64,000 bases of DNA from Aldrovandia affinis (Eukaryota; Chordata; Actinopteri; Notacanthiformes; Halosauridae): NCBI GenBank assembly GCA_029706075.1, contig JAINUG010000015.1, positions 2,203,715 through 2,267,714 of the forward strand, given 5' to 3'. How positions within the stretch are numbered: position 1 is the first letter of the stretch; each line of letters opens with the position of its first letter. Under the pieces are notes generated by a model. The model had not been told where the DNA came from. It saw only the letters and a program-made list of their open reading frames with translations, and ran no database searches. The translations under genes were made by a program, and so were the position numbers. Below are positions 44,080 through 56,114 of the stretch, in pieces.

Positions 44080-45150
44080 AATCTTGCCTGCACAGCATTA
44101 CATCTTCATGAAGCTGGTAACAATTAGTTTACACAATTACTGAGTAAAGTTCTATACCAGTAGTTGTGGCATCCTAAACATTAAAATGCACACATACAAT
44201 TGACAACAACATGCGCAAAGTCCAGTCCTTTCCAACAGTGAAGGCTACTCCTTCACAGCATTTCACATTTATTTTAATGTGTTGCATTGAATAAGGCCAC
44301 CATGGGTAAATGGCTAGAATAACTATAGCTCTCATTATGAAGGGTCCCCAAGGGCAATCAAAGAAGGGGTAGACAGTTATCTTGTTTTTCAATTCCCTTT
44401 GGCAAAAATACTCTGTAATGTGCTTTGTTACAATAGGTGATTATGTATTATTTCTTATACTTTATCCAGAGTAGCATACAGTAAAAAATAAAGTACAGTA
44501 TAGTGTATGTAATATATAATATACAGTAAACCTATAGTAACAATTAATACATTTAACAATTTCCAGACCAATTAACTGTTAGTGGAAGAGATGAGAATTC
44601 GGAAGCATGTGGGAGCTGTGTGGTTCAGGGCACAGTGGCCCAGCCAGTGTCTCGAGAGGCATACAGGCTGCATCCCTAGCCAATGGTTGGCACTGGGGAC
44701 TTGGTAGGCATGGGAGTAGGAGGGGATGGAAGAGACCAGACGGACCAGAGTTCTGGATGATTTGTAGCAGTTGGATAGCGTTGGCCGAGGGAAAAGCCAG
44801 TTGGTGAGGATTTGGCAGTATGTTGGGATGCAAGATACAAAGAATCAGCAGGAGTGCCACAATGCTCTTGTCACAGATGATTGTCAGGTGTTACTCCATG
44901 GCTCTTGGTAAAATGGAAGGGAGTCAGCTTGATGTTTTACAGGGAGAAAGCAAGGTTGCTAACAGACGACTTCTTCACCAGGAGGTCTGGAGAGAACTCA
45001 CAAAGAGATGCATCTATTTGGCTTGGAGAAAACAACCTGCAGCTTGTGTAATGCCAGGCAGAAATAAGTCTTCTCAGGAGGTGTACGCATCAAAGGAATG
45101 AAGTAACACATAAAACTTCGAATAAAACGAAATGCTCAGCCCTGTTTTAG
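44080..45150. other. Unassigned sequence, possible LINE remnant
   Basis: On the - strand 44860-44740 a stretch reads SANAIQLLQIIQNSGPSG, faintly like the AIKPLQLIQNAAAR block of L2-type reverse transcriptases. The rest does not support it. Confidence 0.25.
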
Positions 45151-45309
45151 CTGGTGAGTGTGCTGCAGGAGTATCGTGACCTCCCTCCAAGGCTGTGGGA
45201 GTCTGTGTGGGACAGACTGGGTTTAGAGGGCTACCATGCTGAGAAGAGGGGTGTTTGGCAGGCACAGTACATGCAAGAGATCCTCTCCACCATTTCACGC
45301 ACTGTCAAA
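45151..45309 (+). CDS. Candidate internal exon of an unknown host gene
   Basis: An acceptor (CAGCCCTGTTTTAG) precedes an open frame of exactly 53 codons that ends at a good donor (AAA/GTGAGA at 45310). Entry and exit are both phase 0. The peptide begins LVSVLQEYRDLPPRLW and contains WDRLGLEGYHAEKRGVWQAQ and EILSTISRTVK, amphipathic and Trp/Arg-rich, unlike the translated repeats here. I do not recognise the family. A possible next exon lies at 45622-45714 (after CTCAG, before AAGCAG/GTGTGT) with a compatible phase. A chance frame between splice-like signals cannot be excluded. Confidence 0.45.
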
Positions 45310-48300
45310 GTGAGAAAGTGTAGTGGACACACAAAAAGCTGCCTTGGTTTCCCAATATATATATTTTTTCATTAATCTTATAATATTAAACATGAATATA
45401 ATATTAAAGGTAACTATTCAATTTAATATATTAGCCTTTTAAGCAAAATTCTCTGCACTAGATGGCTTTGAAATATATGCCATAAGGGAACTAGGAGATT
45501 AGGAAAGGTGATTATGTGCATATGTGCATGCGTGACTCCACATAGACACCACATGGACGCTTGCAAGGCATGGCTTTACATGTCAACCACATATCTGCTT
45601 GGACACTGGGCAAAACTCTCAGTCGGTATTCCAAGAGTGCTACCACAGATCAATAGAAAAAGTACCAGTGATGCAAACTGGTGGCCAAAAGAGGCAGATG
45701 GACAAGTCAAGCAGGTGTGTTTTTGTTTTGTCAGCCTCTCAACAAACCTGGCATGTCTTTCATCATTCATTATTAGAATTATCACAACATGTGATCTTCA
45801 AACACATACAGTAGAATATAACATTTTGGCGTGAATATATAAAGTGGTATTTACAAAAACTGTGGACCCAGGAGTCTACATGGTAATTGTTGATAAATCC
45901 CAGTTGCTCTAAAACATAAATTGATTTTTTACTAATAAAAATCCTCTAATTGGCCATATTTGGTGAATTTATGCATGCAATATCCCTAGCATGAGTACAG
46001 AGCAGCAAACACAACATAAGATGTAGCACTATATTTGAAAGTCTTGGCGGTGGATGAATTGTTTTGTTTTCATTTCAGCCTCATCAGAGGACACTCAGCA
46101 ATTAAAAATAAATGGTTTTATCTGTAGTTGGATGCAAGAAACAGAACTTGGCTTTAGAGAGGGGCAGAGGGTGGATTAAGCAGTCATCATAATACCAGAG
46201 AAAACACTGATATGCCATTTTCTCAGATGGATTTATATCTCTCCAATGCACATGTGTTAATATCCCACAATTAGCAAAAGCCCAATTAATTTTTCACATC
46301 TTCCTCTGTGGACAGAATTTTCAACTGTGGACTAAATGTAGTTGGACAAGGGCATCGTTAATCACACCAAAATACGCTCAGGATTAATGTTCAGATGTGT
46401 TTAGGCAAATACACCAAATGAACATTCCACTTGGGAAACACAACCTTTTATTTAGCTTGATATAAAAATTCCAAAACAGGCCAAAATAGGGAACATAATT
46501 TGCATGGAGGATTGTATTTCTGCTCTGTAGTGCCATTATTGAACCACAAGGAAATGTTGGTACGGTCTGGAGTGTAAGTAAATTTGAAAATGTTCTGATA
46601 TGACCATGTACTGCGTAGAAATTAGGGTGTGCATAGTTTGGTATGACATTTGTGTGCACATGGGTGATAAAGGAGGCACCAGGTTGCTAAACCATATGTA
46701 AACAATCATTGCCACACCTGTTAGAAACATCCCGAGGCAATTGATTTTCAAAAAGGCAAAGAAAAATGTGGGTTTTATGGCATTTATAATACTGCTAATA
46801 TGATTGGGACAGAAAGTGCCTAGTGGTACTGTATTGTGATATTAAATATTATTTGTAATTTTTGTGGTGTATATTTAAATCCAAGCCAACTTGTGTAAAT
46901 ATTACCATCTATTCATCTACAGAGCTGAAAATGAAACCTATGTATTATTTGTGCTTGACTGTTATTTGCTTGGTTATAGTATATGATGTCTATAAATGAT
47001 TTGGCCTGCAAAGCTGCTTTGGTTACCTATTAATATGGACAGTGTCCTGTACATGTTAAGTGCACAGAGGTGGGAAAATTTTATGAGATTATCAGGACGG
47101 TGCCAACTGAAAATGGTTTAATCTGAGCTAAATGTGGCCAAGCCTAAATCAATGGTCATTAGACCAATTACTTCTGGAAAGTGGAAACTGACAGCCCTAA
47201 CTTGTGCACAATGAACGGTTCTGAGGATCCACAGCCATTTGTGTGCCACAGACAGCTGATTGCAGCCCCCAGCAATGTGACAAACTGGCCTAGCGTGAGG
47301 GCTGTTTGAGGCTTCAGTGATTCTCTTTGCCCTTCCACACACAGTAGTGCTCCAATCAGTGTCATAGTTCTCTTAGAGTCTGTCCAACACAGCCAGCATT
47401 GGAGGTAAATAGAATACAATAGAACACCACAGGTGACATAATGCCATTGTAAAAATGTCTGTTTGGGCTTTTCTTGAATGTTACAGCTTGGGACCCCAAT
47501 TGGAGGGTAATTCATTAAGAGGAATGAAAATAAATAAAATAAAAGTGGGGGTATTGGATTCTAGTTATTTTTCACATGGAGTTTGCTAAATTGATAGGAA
47601 TCGTTATCACTTTTGTGTTAAAAAGCTAAACTTAAAAGGACAAATCAAAATTCATAAGTGGACTGTAGTGAGATTTTAGGCATTGGCAAGTCATTTCTAC
47701 TCTCTATAATGATAATATAAATCAATGAGGCCTACCTTGCACAGTACAACAAGAGGGGAGAAATTAGAATTTCCCATTAAATCTGTCCTATACCAGTTGT
47801 CACCATAAAAAGACACCATAAAATAATACACAACAGCCATCCTTTTTCTCCCATTCACTTCATTAGCATTTCAGAGCTCTAGTTTGGGGAGGACAGTAGC
47901 GAAAATGCACCTGGACGGTAGGATAATTGCAAGTTTCAGTCTCCGCAAAAATAATATTTCTCGCCTCCGCCTAGTTTGGATAGTTTTGTGGTCTGCATTT
48001 GCGTCAACATGGGTTGGGCAGCGCAATGGGCAGTGTTTCAATAAGAACATTTGGCAATGTGCAAGTTTTGGCCATGTTAATTCATTTGCACTTTTATCCA
48101 CTTTATCATCCATCTTAACTTAAATGCAGGGCGTTATGTGCTAGTTTGGTGACATTATTAATGGGCACATGCAGATAGGGCAGATATGCAATAAATCGTT
48201 CATCACACAAGACAGCTTTGTGGATGTTCTGTAATTCAGCTCACTCTGAGGCAAACAACTAGTTGAAATCTAGGCTACCCTGAGTGATTGCAGAGGTTGG

Positions 48301-48706
48301 ATAGGATTGCTAATCATTATTCAACAATAATGAATAAAAAATAATGAAGCCATGATGCCCGTATTTTACATCCATAATAGTTTGTACTTTATTTCAAATG
48401 CTGTAATAGATAGAATTAACAGCAATAGAATTCTGAAACAACGTTTATTGACATTGGGCGATTATATTGTTGAGCGGAATAGCGGATATTATTTAATAAA
48501 ATAATAACTTGACAATAACAATTTGGAACACCATCCATCGTTGCAGGACACAGGACATCTGGTCACCCTAAGTGCATCAATGAAATGTAGTTAATATTGT
48601 TAATAAATACGTTTTAATATATGTGACTTTGATGAAAAGACACAAACTAAACTAACTTGTGCCACACGTCTTCCTCTTCCTCCTCCCACACACCTATTCA
48701 GTTTAC
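45310..48706. other. Unassigned sequence
   Basis: About 3.4 kb with no named feature. The stretch 47870-48140 has a higher CpG content and an open frame (47884-48123) without domains, and may be a diverged dispersed repeat. Confidence 0.35.
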
Positions 48707-48732
48707 TACTGAGAAAAGGGCTTTTCTCAGTA
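48707..48732. repeat. 12-bp stem hairpin
   Basis: TACTGAGAAAAG GG CTTTTCTCAGTA: a perfect 12-bp stem with a two-base loop. No poly-T or gene context suggests a function. Confidence 0.9.
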
Positions 48733-48739
48733 GGAAACA

Positions 48740-49310
48740 CATACACATGCATGTTAGTTTAGTTTAATTTAGTATTGTCACATGATACCTTCCAATTACA
48801 TACTCCATTGTATTGTAGTGAATGCAAGTCTCATAATGTGCTCTTTGCAAGCCATGGTGCCCATTCTTCTTGAGACATGATGAAATTGCCATTTCACTGT
48901 GCAAAGGTATTATAGGTGAAGAAAGCTGATGATCTGATTGGACATAATGAACCAAACTCTCACCACACCCACAGGTCATTCTTAAACTGTTCTTCAGGTT
49001 CTTCTTAAACTGAGCTCTTTACAACTGCACCACAGTTGCACCACCGTCTCTTGTCACAAAACTACCAGAATAGAAAAGAACATGCTTTCATGCCCTTTCG
49101 TCCAGGATTAGCACTACTGTGTGTGCATTGACAATGAAACTAGGGCCCTCAGTGTTAGAAATACCACTCTTATAACAGCTACTGTTGATATCCTAAATAT
49201 GAATACTACATTAATACTAATACAAATATTAGTTCCTGTATTCGATGTCTGGACATTTTATCATATTTCTTCACTATGAACCATTATATGGAATATATGG
49301 ATGGCAATGA
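48740..49310. other. Unassigned sequence
   Basis: Nothing recognised. Confidence 0.4.
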
Positions 49311-49344
49311 TATAAAGGGGGTAGACAAAATAATGGATACTTAT

Positions 49345-49960
49345 GTAACACCGTTGGTTCTGTCTGCAGCAAGTTTCAAACTGAAGATCTCAACGTGACA
49401 AGAGAGACGATTAGCCCGCTGAGCTAAATACTCAAGTCTCCAACTCTGGGAATTAATCACACTCTTGTCTCCCTTTGCAGCAGACACTCACGTGCTCAAC
49501 TTTCACTCACGCCTTCTGAGCTCCGCTACACTCTCCCTTTCAAACTCCTGCAGCAGCAACCACAGCCCGACCGATTACCATCAGTCGCAGCATCCGAGTC
49601 ACGGCACCAATGTAACAGAGTTGGTTCTGCCTGCAGCGAGCTTTGAACCAAGGATCTCGACGCAACAAGAGAGACAATTAGCCCACTGAGCTAAAGACTC
49701 AAGTTGCTAACTCTGGGAACTAATCAAACCCTTATCCCAGTCGTATTATCCTGTAATGAATGTTCACATGTTAAACAATCTGAGTCGTAGCATCCGAGTC
49801 ACGGCACCAATGTAACAGAGTTGGTTCTGCCTGCAGCAAGTTTTGAATCGAGTATCTCGAAGCAACAAGAGAGACGATCAGCCCGCTGAGCTAAAGACTC
49901 AAATAGTCTAGTCCCCTAGCTGTGGGAACTAATCGTACCCTTATCCCAGTCGTATTATCC
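49345..49960 (-). repeat. Three tandem copies of a tRNA-like unit
   Basis: Units start near 49347, 49611 and 49811 with TGTAACAGAGTTGGTTCTGC (the first is diverged). On the - strand each has TAGCTCAGCGGGCTGATCG (A box) and GGTTCAAACTCGCTGCAG or a close variant (B box), as in a tRNA gene. Units 2 and 3 also share CATCCGAGTCACGGCACCAA ahead of the head. They may be tandem tRNA-derived SINE monomers. A functional tRNA is unlikely, since the cloverleaf is interrupted and no CCA-adjacent acceptor stem was seen. Confidence 0.75.
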
Positions 49961-51173
49961 TTTTGCAACTTGAACTCACGCCTTCAGAGTTCTGCTACAC
50001 TTACAAGATTAGTTGCTAAAAACCACAAAACAATAGCCTCAAAAATGACCACAGAACTGATTCTACACCTCTGTGACCCAGTCTCAACAATAACTCTACG
50101 TCATGAGCTTCACAAAGCTGATATTTATGGAAGGGTTGCTGTTCGGAAACCACTTGTACCCAAGGCCAATGTGCAACAATGCATAACTGGGTGTAATGAG
50201 CACAAAACCTAAACTTCTGAGCAGTGAAAGAAAGTGATATGGTCTGATGAGTTGTATTTTACTCTCTTTCCTAAATCTGGATGGGCTAATGTTTTGGGAA
50301 AGCTAAAGGAAGCCTTCAACCCACATTGCCTGTTCCCAACTGTTAAACATGGTTATGGATCTCTTATGGTATGGGCAGCCATATTGTGGGAGTCATTGGG
50401 TGCAATCATTACTCTGCATAATTACGGCCAAGGAATACAAAGTCATTTTAGGCGACCAGGTGCGCCCTATGGTGCAAACATTGTTTCCTCAAGATGTTTC
50501 CATAATCCAAGATGATAATTCCCCTATACACACTGCTAAATATATTGGAGAGTGGTTTCATGAACACCAGAATGATGTCAAACACCTTCTATGACCTCTC
50601 CAATCACCAGGGCCCAGTTGTTCAAAAGTAATCTGATCAGATTTTGGATCAAATATTGAAAATGGGTTGTTCAAAACCAAAAAAGGATTCTGAAATTGAA
50701 TCAGATCACCTAATCAAATCTTGGTTTTGATGTGGATCAAAACTTGAATATTTGTTGTTCAAAACCTTTACGTAGGATTGGGATAGATTTGATCCAAAGA
50801 ATCTGGATTATCTTGATCCCAGCAGAAGGGTGGATTCAGGGTGGATTTCAGGAACACAATGTAATGCAACTTTAAAATTGGTCAATTAATACAACATTTG
50901 TAGCATATAGTGGTTGGTAAATATATATTTTTGTTTAACATTTACAGTGATAAAGTAGACATTACTCTCTCAGGACAGTGCAGTCTACCAAATAATGCAT
51001 TTTTCCTCATAAAATAATTCCCAAATGAACAGCTGTCAATATCAAACAGAAATCAGATATTTCATTCAATTTATCATTCATTTATCACTGTATACAAATT
51101 ACAATGACACAGACACTAGGGCACCACTAGGCAGTAGGCATTGGTTGGCAATCACCAGTGATCAACCTGTCAA

Positions 51174-51760
51174 AGGTAGTTGTTGACAATGGCGTCCCTT
51201 ATTGCACAACCAGTCAGTCTCTCATTCAGAGAAAACGCAGCAGGTTGGCCTGGGTCATGAACAGGCTCTGGAGGATCATCAGCGTCACCACAGAGAGGGA
51301 CATCACACCTGGCAGCGATGGTGTGGAGGCAGGGCTGGACTGGGAGAAAAAATCGGCCCTGCCATTTCGCGCTCAGACCGGCCCGGCAAGCGCCATTTTC
51401 TGTCGACCGGGGGGTGCTGCGAAAAGAAGCTGAGACCATGGTGCGCGAAAAATGTATTGCGCCCCTCGGAACACCCGGTGTATAATATATATAAAATGAT
51501 TCTACCGGCCCTACCGAGGCCCTACCGGCCCAAAAACTAGACAGCCCACCGGGCAGTTAGCCAGTCCAGCCCTGTGTGGAGGGTAATCCAAGCCAGTAGT
51601 ATGGTGCACGTTCCCTGTGGCTCCACACGCAGGTAGTTAAGGCATTCAAAGCGTCTCTTCAGAACCCCATTTAGACACTCAATAGCACACCTTGTTCTGC
51701 AATGTGAAGTGTTGAACCGTGCTGGCTCGGGTGTGTTTATTTTTTGCCTATTGGACATTT
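51174..51760 (-). pseudogene. Harbinger-type DDE transposase, C-terminal part
   Basis: RFNTSHCRTRCAIECLNGVL then KRRFECLNYLRVEP and ILLAWITLH (51720-51583) match the end of DDE_4/HARBI1-like nucleases, including the acidic position in IE. After the MITE at 51330-51574 the frame resumes with LHTIAARCDVPL.. and ends AIRDAIVNNYL near 51174. One copy of the 8-bp duplication joins the two parts in frame. The N-terminal catalytic half is missing. Confidence 0.8.
51330..51574. mobile_element. hAT-type MITE (245 bp) with 8-bp duplication
   Basis: Inverted ends CAGGGCTGGACTGG and CCAGTCCAGCCCTG are perfect over 14 bp. TGTGGAGG lies on both sides (51322-51329 and 51575-51582). It is non-coding and GC-richer than its surroundings (GACCGGCCC motifs). 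The 8-bp duplication is that of the hAT superfamily. Confidence 0.95.
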
Positions 51761-52306
51761 AGGCTATTTATGATTTCAAATGCTGTACTTAAAAATATTA
51801 ATTGTTCAGTTATGGACAAATAGAAACACCTGCAGTGATCCCATGCTGCCTGTTCTACTTGTGTTGTTCATTACATCGCCAGTAAATGGTGATATGTGGT
51901 TCTATTTAAAGCACTGGTAATCCGGATTTGGTCATCTTGAAAAGTTTGTATCTGGATCAGGGTGATCCAATCCAATGTTGTTTTGAAAAAACAGCACAAA
52001 AGCAGGCCAAATTACCTGATCCAGGATAGCAAAACATGGGATTTCCAAATCCGGATCATTCTGATCACTGGATTTGGATCAGTAAACATCCTTGAACTTT
52101 TATGGGAAGTTCTGTAACATAGAGTGTGAAGTAAATTTCCACCGCCTTCATCTCTCAAAGAGCTGGGGCTTTCCTTCTTGAAGAATGGTTCAATAGTCCA
52201 CTAGAACACAGTTCACAACTTTTATAACAGCATTCCAAGAAGGATTGAAACTGTTCTGAAAGCAAAAGGTGGCCCAAATCCTTATAAGGTAATAAATATT
52301 CATATA

Positions 52307-53469
52307 CAGGCAGTCCCCGGGTTACGAATGTCCAGCTTACGGACAACTCGTACTTACGAACGGACTGCCATAAGGCCTATTATATTTTTTTAATCGAGTT
52401 AGATACAATGGTTCATAATAACGAACGCACGCACTGCTTTGTGATTCTCATGAAATCATTGCGCGGTTTCATCGGTTCGTTGGCTCAAGGAACAGAGATC
52501 ACCATCCGTTATTTTAAGTCAGATCACGGTCGCATTTTCTCTTTCTGTTACCCTTACAATGATGCCTCCAAAGCGTAAATCCGATGCAAGTGCTGGTGAT
52601 GCATCAAAGAAAAGGAAAACAATCACCATGGAAAGTAAAGTTGAAATAATAAAGAGATCGGAGAGAGGTGAAACGCCATCAGCCATTGGGAAAGCATTAG
52701 GCTACAGCCGGTCAACGATTGGAACAATTTTAAAAGACAAGGGAGAATAATGGAGCATGTGAAAGGCCATGCCCCGATGAATGCCACGATTATTACCAAG
52801 CAACGCAGTGGTTTAATTATTGAGATGGAAAGGCCATTGATAATTTGGATAGAAGACCAAAATCTGCATAATATGCCTATTAGTCTTTCTTTAGTGCAAG
52901 AAAAGGCTTGAAGCCTTTTCAATTACTTAAAAGCTACTCGTGCAGCAAGTGAAGGCGATTGTGACGAATAATTTGTTGCGAGTAGGGGTTGATTCAATTG
53001 CTTTAAATTGAGAAAAAATGTACATAATATTAAAGTTCAAGGTGAAGCAGCGAGTGCAGATGTAAGTGCTGCTAAAGTCTCCAAGTCCATCATCTTCTGC
53101 ATCATCCAGTTATTAATGTTGTCATAATACTACCTCACAAATGAGTGTTAACCTTTAATCATGATCCTTTTTCTGTTTTTCTATCTAAACTGTTTTAAGA
53201 ACTTTCTTTAATGTTTTTTTTACAGTACAGTACTGTATGTACATAGTTACTTTTATTATTACAGTATTATTATGTACTGAATGTTATGTTTAAGATGTTT
53301 TATTGGATTTTTTCTTAAGTGTTTTATATGCACAGAAAGGTAAAATAAATACTATACTAAGACAAACATTTGACTAAGTGACGATTAATAAGAGCTGTAT
53401 GTACTTGTTCAGACTTACATACAAATTCAACTTAAGAACAGATCTCGTTCGTAACCCGGGGACTGCCTG
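52307..53469 (+). mobile_element. Tigger/pogo element (1163 bp) in the Tc1 terminus
   Basis: Both ends start CAGGCAGTCCCCGGGTTACG and are flanked by TA (52305-52306 and 53470-53471). It encodes the N-terminal DNA-binding part only. The DDE catalytic domain is deleted. The ends match those of mammalian Tigger elements, showing how conserved this terminus is. Confidence 0.95.
52559..52750 (+). CDS. Tigger transposase N-terminus (CENP-B-type HTH)
   Basis: MMPPKRKSDASAGDASKKRK is a basic leader, followed by ITMESKVEIIKRSERGETPS and AIGKALGYSRSTIGTILKDK, the psq/CENP-B N-terminal helix-turn-helix. The frame stops at TAA 52748. In the next frame the second helix-turn-helix (HTH_CENPB) continues, with LIIEMERPLIIWIEDQNL and PISLSLVQEKA to about 52908, so a one-base shift separates the two. 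The catalytic domain is absent. At most it is a DNA-binding fragment. Confidence 0.85.
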   Translation: MMPPKRKSDASAGDASKKRKTITMESKVEIIKRSERGETPSAIGKALGYSRSTIGTILKDKGE

Positions 53470-53618
53470 TATTGTGGTTTTACCATTATTTTTGCCTCCC
53501 TGCTGCATGTAGAAGCAATAGCTTTTACGTTCTTATAAAAATCAATATTTCATTCAGTAAGACTATGAAATCACCTCCTTCTACAGCTAACCCCTTTTTC
53601 TCTTCCCATTTCTCACAG

Positions 53619-53681
53619 AAGTTTTTAATTGAATACCTTCCAGTTTTGGAGTACAAATTTGGACTGAAATCATTTTCTTAG
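53619..53681 (+). CDS. Candidate terminal exon of an unknown gene
   Basis: A strong acceptor (CCCCTTTTTCTCTTCCCATT then TCTCACAG) is followed by 20 codons (KFLIEYLPVLEYKFGLKSFS) and TAG. Only the polypyrimidine tract and open frame support it. No partner exon was identified. Confidence 0.25.
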   Translation, partial: KFLIEYLPVLEYKFGLKSFS

Positions 53682-53689
53682 AAGTGTAT

Positions 53690-54424
53690 AAAAAGCATTA
53701 GACTTGAGAAATCCTGTAAGCATTTGAAAAATTAAATATGCGTGCCGTTTCCTGTTTTTATACTGCAATGCCCCTAAGAGGATTTGCACTGCTTCCCTGT
53801 GAAATTACAGCCTATTTAAATTCATTTTAAGGTAATTTCTGTTATACTGTATCATATGCCAGATATATATGATCAGTCAGGTTTCAATTTTGCATCATGA
53901 CTCTCTTGATTGCAATGCACTGTACAGTATGTATGCCATATATAAAAGCAAATAAATGTGATAAACCTGTAAAAATATATATTTCACTATGGATCTTGTC
54001 AGAACATTTCAGTTTTAATCTTCATTATATAATTTTCAGGCTGATGCATTGTGGCTTCTGTATGCACTCATAGGGAATGGGGGCAGCTTTAAGGATTGGG
54101 AAGCAGTGATATGAGGAAAGGCATGTCTCCCAGAAGCGTCACATTTGCCATGACAGTTTGAAAATATCCCTCAGAGATGATTTCATTTCGCTCTGTGTGG
54201 GATACATCTGTGTTTACGTCAGTTCCGTGAACTGGAAAAGCTGGAAGATGCCTTGGAAAAAAGGAAAAAATAATCCTTACTGTCAGATCTTGGAAAATGA
54301 GGCTCGATTATGTTTATTTGCTTAATAAATAATGTCATTAAGACAGTTCATATTAATGTATAGCTCACTGTAGTCCATGCATTCCCTATATGATAAGGGG
54401 GAACAAACCCAAAGGCTAAGAGGA
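53690..54424. other. Unassigned sequence
   Basis: Nothing recognised. Confidence 0.4.
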
Positions 54425-55025
<601 letters not shown>

Positions 55026-55082
55026 TGACCACGCCAAAATCACAAACCTCCTCTAAGCTTAGCACGGACCTCAGGGGGTTAA
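55026..55082 (-). mobile_element. Orphan piggyBac-like terminus with TTAA
   Basis: GACCACGCCAAAATCA..CTAAGCTTAGCACGGACC then TCAGGGGG/TTAA is the reverse complement of the left end at 18576 (CCCTCTGAGGTCTGTGCTAAGC). Only about 52 bp of the element remain, abutting Tc1 sequence. Confidence 0.8.
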
Positions 55083-55376
55083 AGAGAATGTATGATTGGA
55101 TGTTTCTCAATGTTGTATCCTTATCAGTACAAGACATACATTTACACAGGCAAACAAAAATTCTAAAATGTTCAGCTAAATAAATGTTTTTCAAACAAAT
55201 GTAGCATAAGTACTCCTAACAGTAGAAGAAAACAGTCAAGTTATGTAAGTATTATTTTCAGTCAGTTCAACTGTAATTAAATTAGTCTTGACTGGCTGCA
55301 TTTCCAACATATAGCTACTTTCTAGCTAAATTAAGAATTTCACATTTTGTACAGTCTGTAGAAATGTGAAAACATT

Positions 55377-56114
55377 GAGATTGTCATGGTTGTTCCCCAG
55401 ACTCACCGCCGGGTGGCGGTGTTGCGCCTTCCTTGTGGGAGGTGCACAGGTGGGGTTCAATTTGTAATCACCCTCCCATTTAAACCCGCACCTGGTGTCT
55501 GATAGGAGCGAAATCGTAAGCCATCTTTGCGATTTAGCCGGTAAGGTAGTTACGTATTTTTCAAGACGTAACACAAAGACTTACTGTAGAAAAGACTATC
55601 TCTGTTCAAAACCTTCTCAAAAAATAGAACACCTTTATTGTACCTGATATAGGAACCTTGCTCTCTTATAGGAACTTCTGTTTGGTTTCTTTTGTGCAGT
55701 CGGTTCGACTGTGTTTGGGTTACATTCTCATTCTTTTGGCTCTACTAGCCTTTCTCGTTTTCGGACACTCGGTGTCTCTGGTTTTGTTGTTTTCTATTAC
55801 CATTTGGTAATCCGGTGGATGTATTTTTACCACCGTGTGTTTTGTTTACTGATTATAAATTATATAAGGTATTTTGTTTGTCGGGTGTTTTGGCTACCCT
55901 TACTCTGCTGAGTTTTCTTCAGTTCTTTTGTTTGTGTCAGTGTGACACTTAGCCACCCGTTGGGTGATATTTTCCGTTCCTCCTTATTGTTCGTTCCTTC
56001 CCTATTTCTCTGATTATCAGAGCTAGTAGTTAGACTGTAGGGCAGTACAGTTTAACTTATTGATCCCCCGGGGTTCCGCGAGTGGCACCTATCACCATCC
56101 ACCCTCACAGAGAT
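55377..56114 (+). mobile_element. Solo LTR with 5-bp target duplication
   Basis: The segment 55382-56109 (728 bp) begins TGTCATGGTTGTTCC and ends CCACCCTCACA. GAGAT flanks both sides (55377-55381 and 56110-56114). A TATA-like CATTTAAACCCGC lies near 55489. A CACCGCCGGGTGGCGGTG palindrome is near the 5' end (55405-55422). No internal genes remain, so it is a solo LTR, probably of a Gypsy-type element by its 5-bp duplication. Confidence 0.85.

Larger units (their letters stand above)
50612..52085 (-). mobile_element. Harbinger (PIF) element relic
   Basis: The left end GGGCCCAGTTGTTCAAAAGT with repeated GGATCAAA motifs and the right subterminal part with GATCCAAATCC/GGATCATTCTGATC motifs enclose a - strand transposase C-terminus. 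The Tc1 host sequence resumes as CATCCTTGAACTTTTATGGG, so the insertion point is well bracketed. The exact right end and the 3-bp duplication are uncertain. Most of the transposase and the Myb-like gene are absent. Confidence 0.75.
49311..53508 (+). mobile_element. Tc1/mariner family B element carrying three insertions
   Basis: The left end AAGGGGGTAGACAAAATAAT is at 49316 and the matching right end (ATTATTTTTGCCTCCCTG) closes near 53508. + strand transposase pieces appear at 49990-50600 (WSDELYFTLFPKSGW, GSLMVWAAILWESLGA, IIQDDNSPIHTAKYI) and 52085-52290 (LEEWFNSPLEH, LKAKGGPNPY-like). The interruptions are a tRNA-like triplicate (49345-49960), a Harbinger element (50612-52085) and a Tigger element inside the right inverted repeat (52307-53469). 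Frameshifts make it inactive. Confidence 0.85.

Noticed and set aside
44579-44860. Possible LINE reverse-transcriptase remnant on the - strand
   Set aside because: Only one short block (AIQLLQIIQNS) resembles L2. Too little to annotate as such.
45622-45714. Possible second exon after 45151-45309
   Set aside because: Splice signals are present but weak, and the peptide is unremarkable. Mentioned only as a partner candidate.
47870-48140. CpG-richer stretch with open frames on both strands
   Set aside because: No domain and no terminal repeats. Possibly a diverged repeat but unsupported.
49345-49960. Functional tRNA genes
   Set aside because: A and B boxes are present but no clean cloverleaf or terminator was seen. 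Better explained as tRNA-derived repeats.
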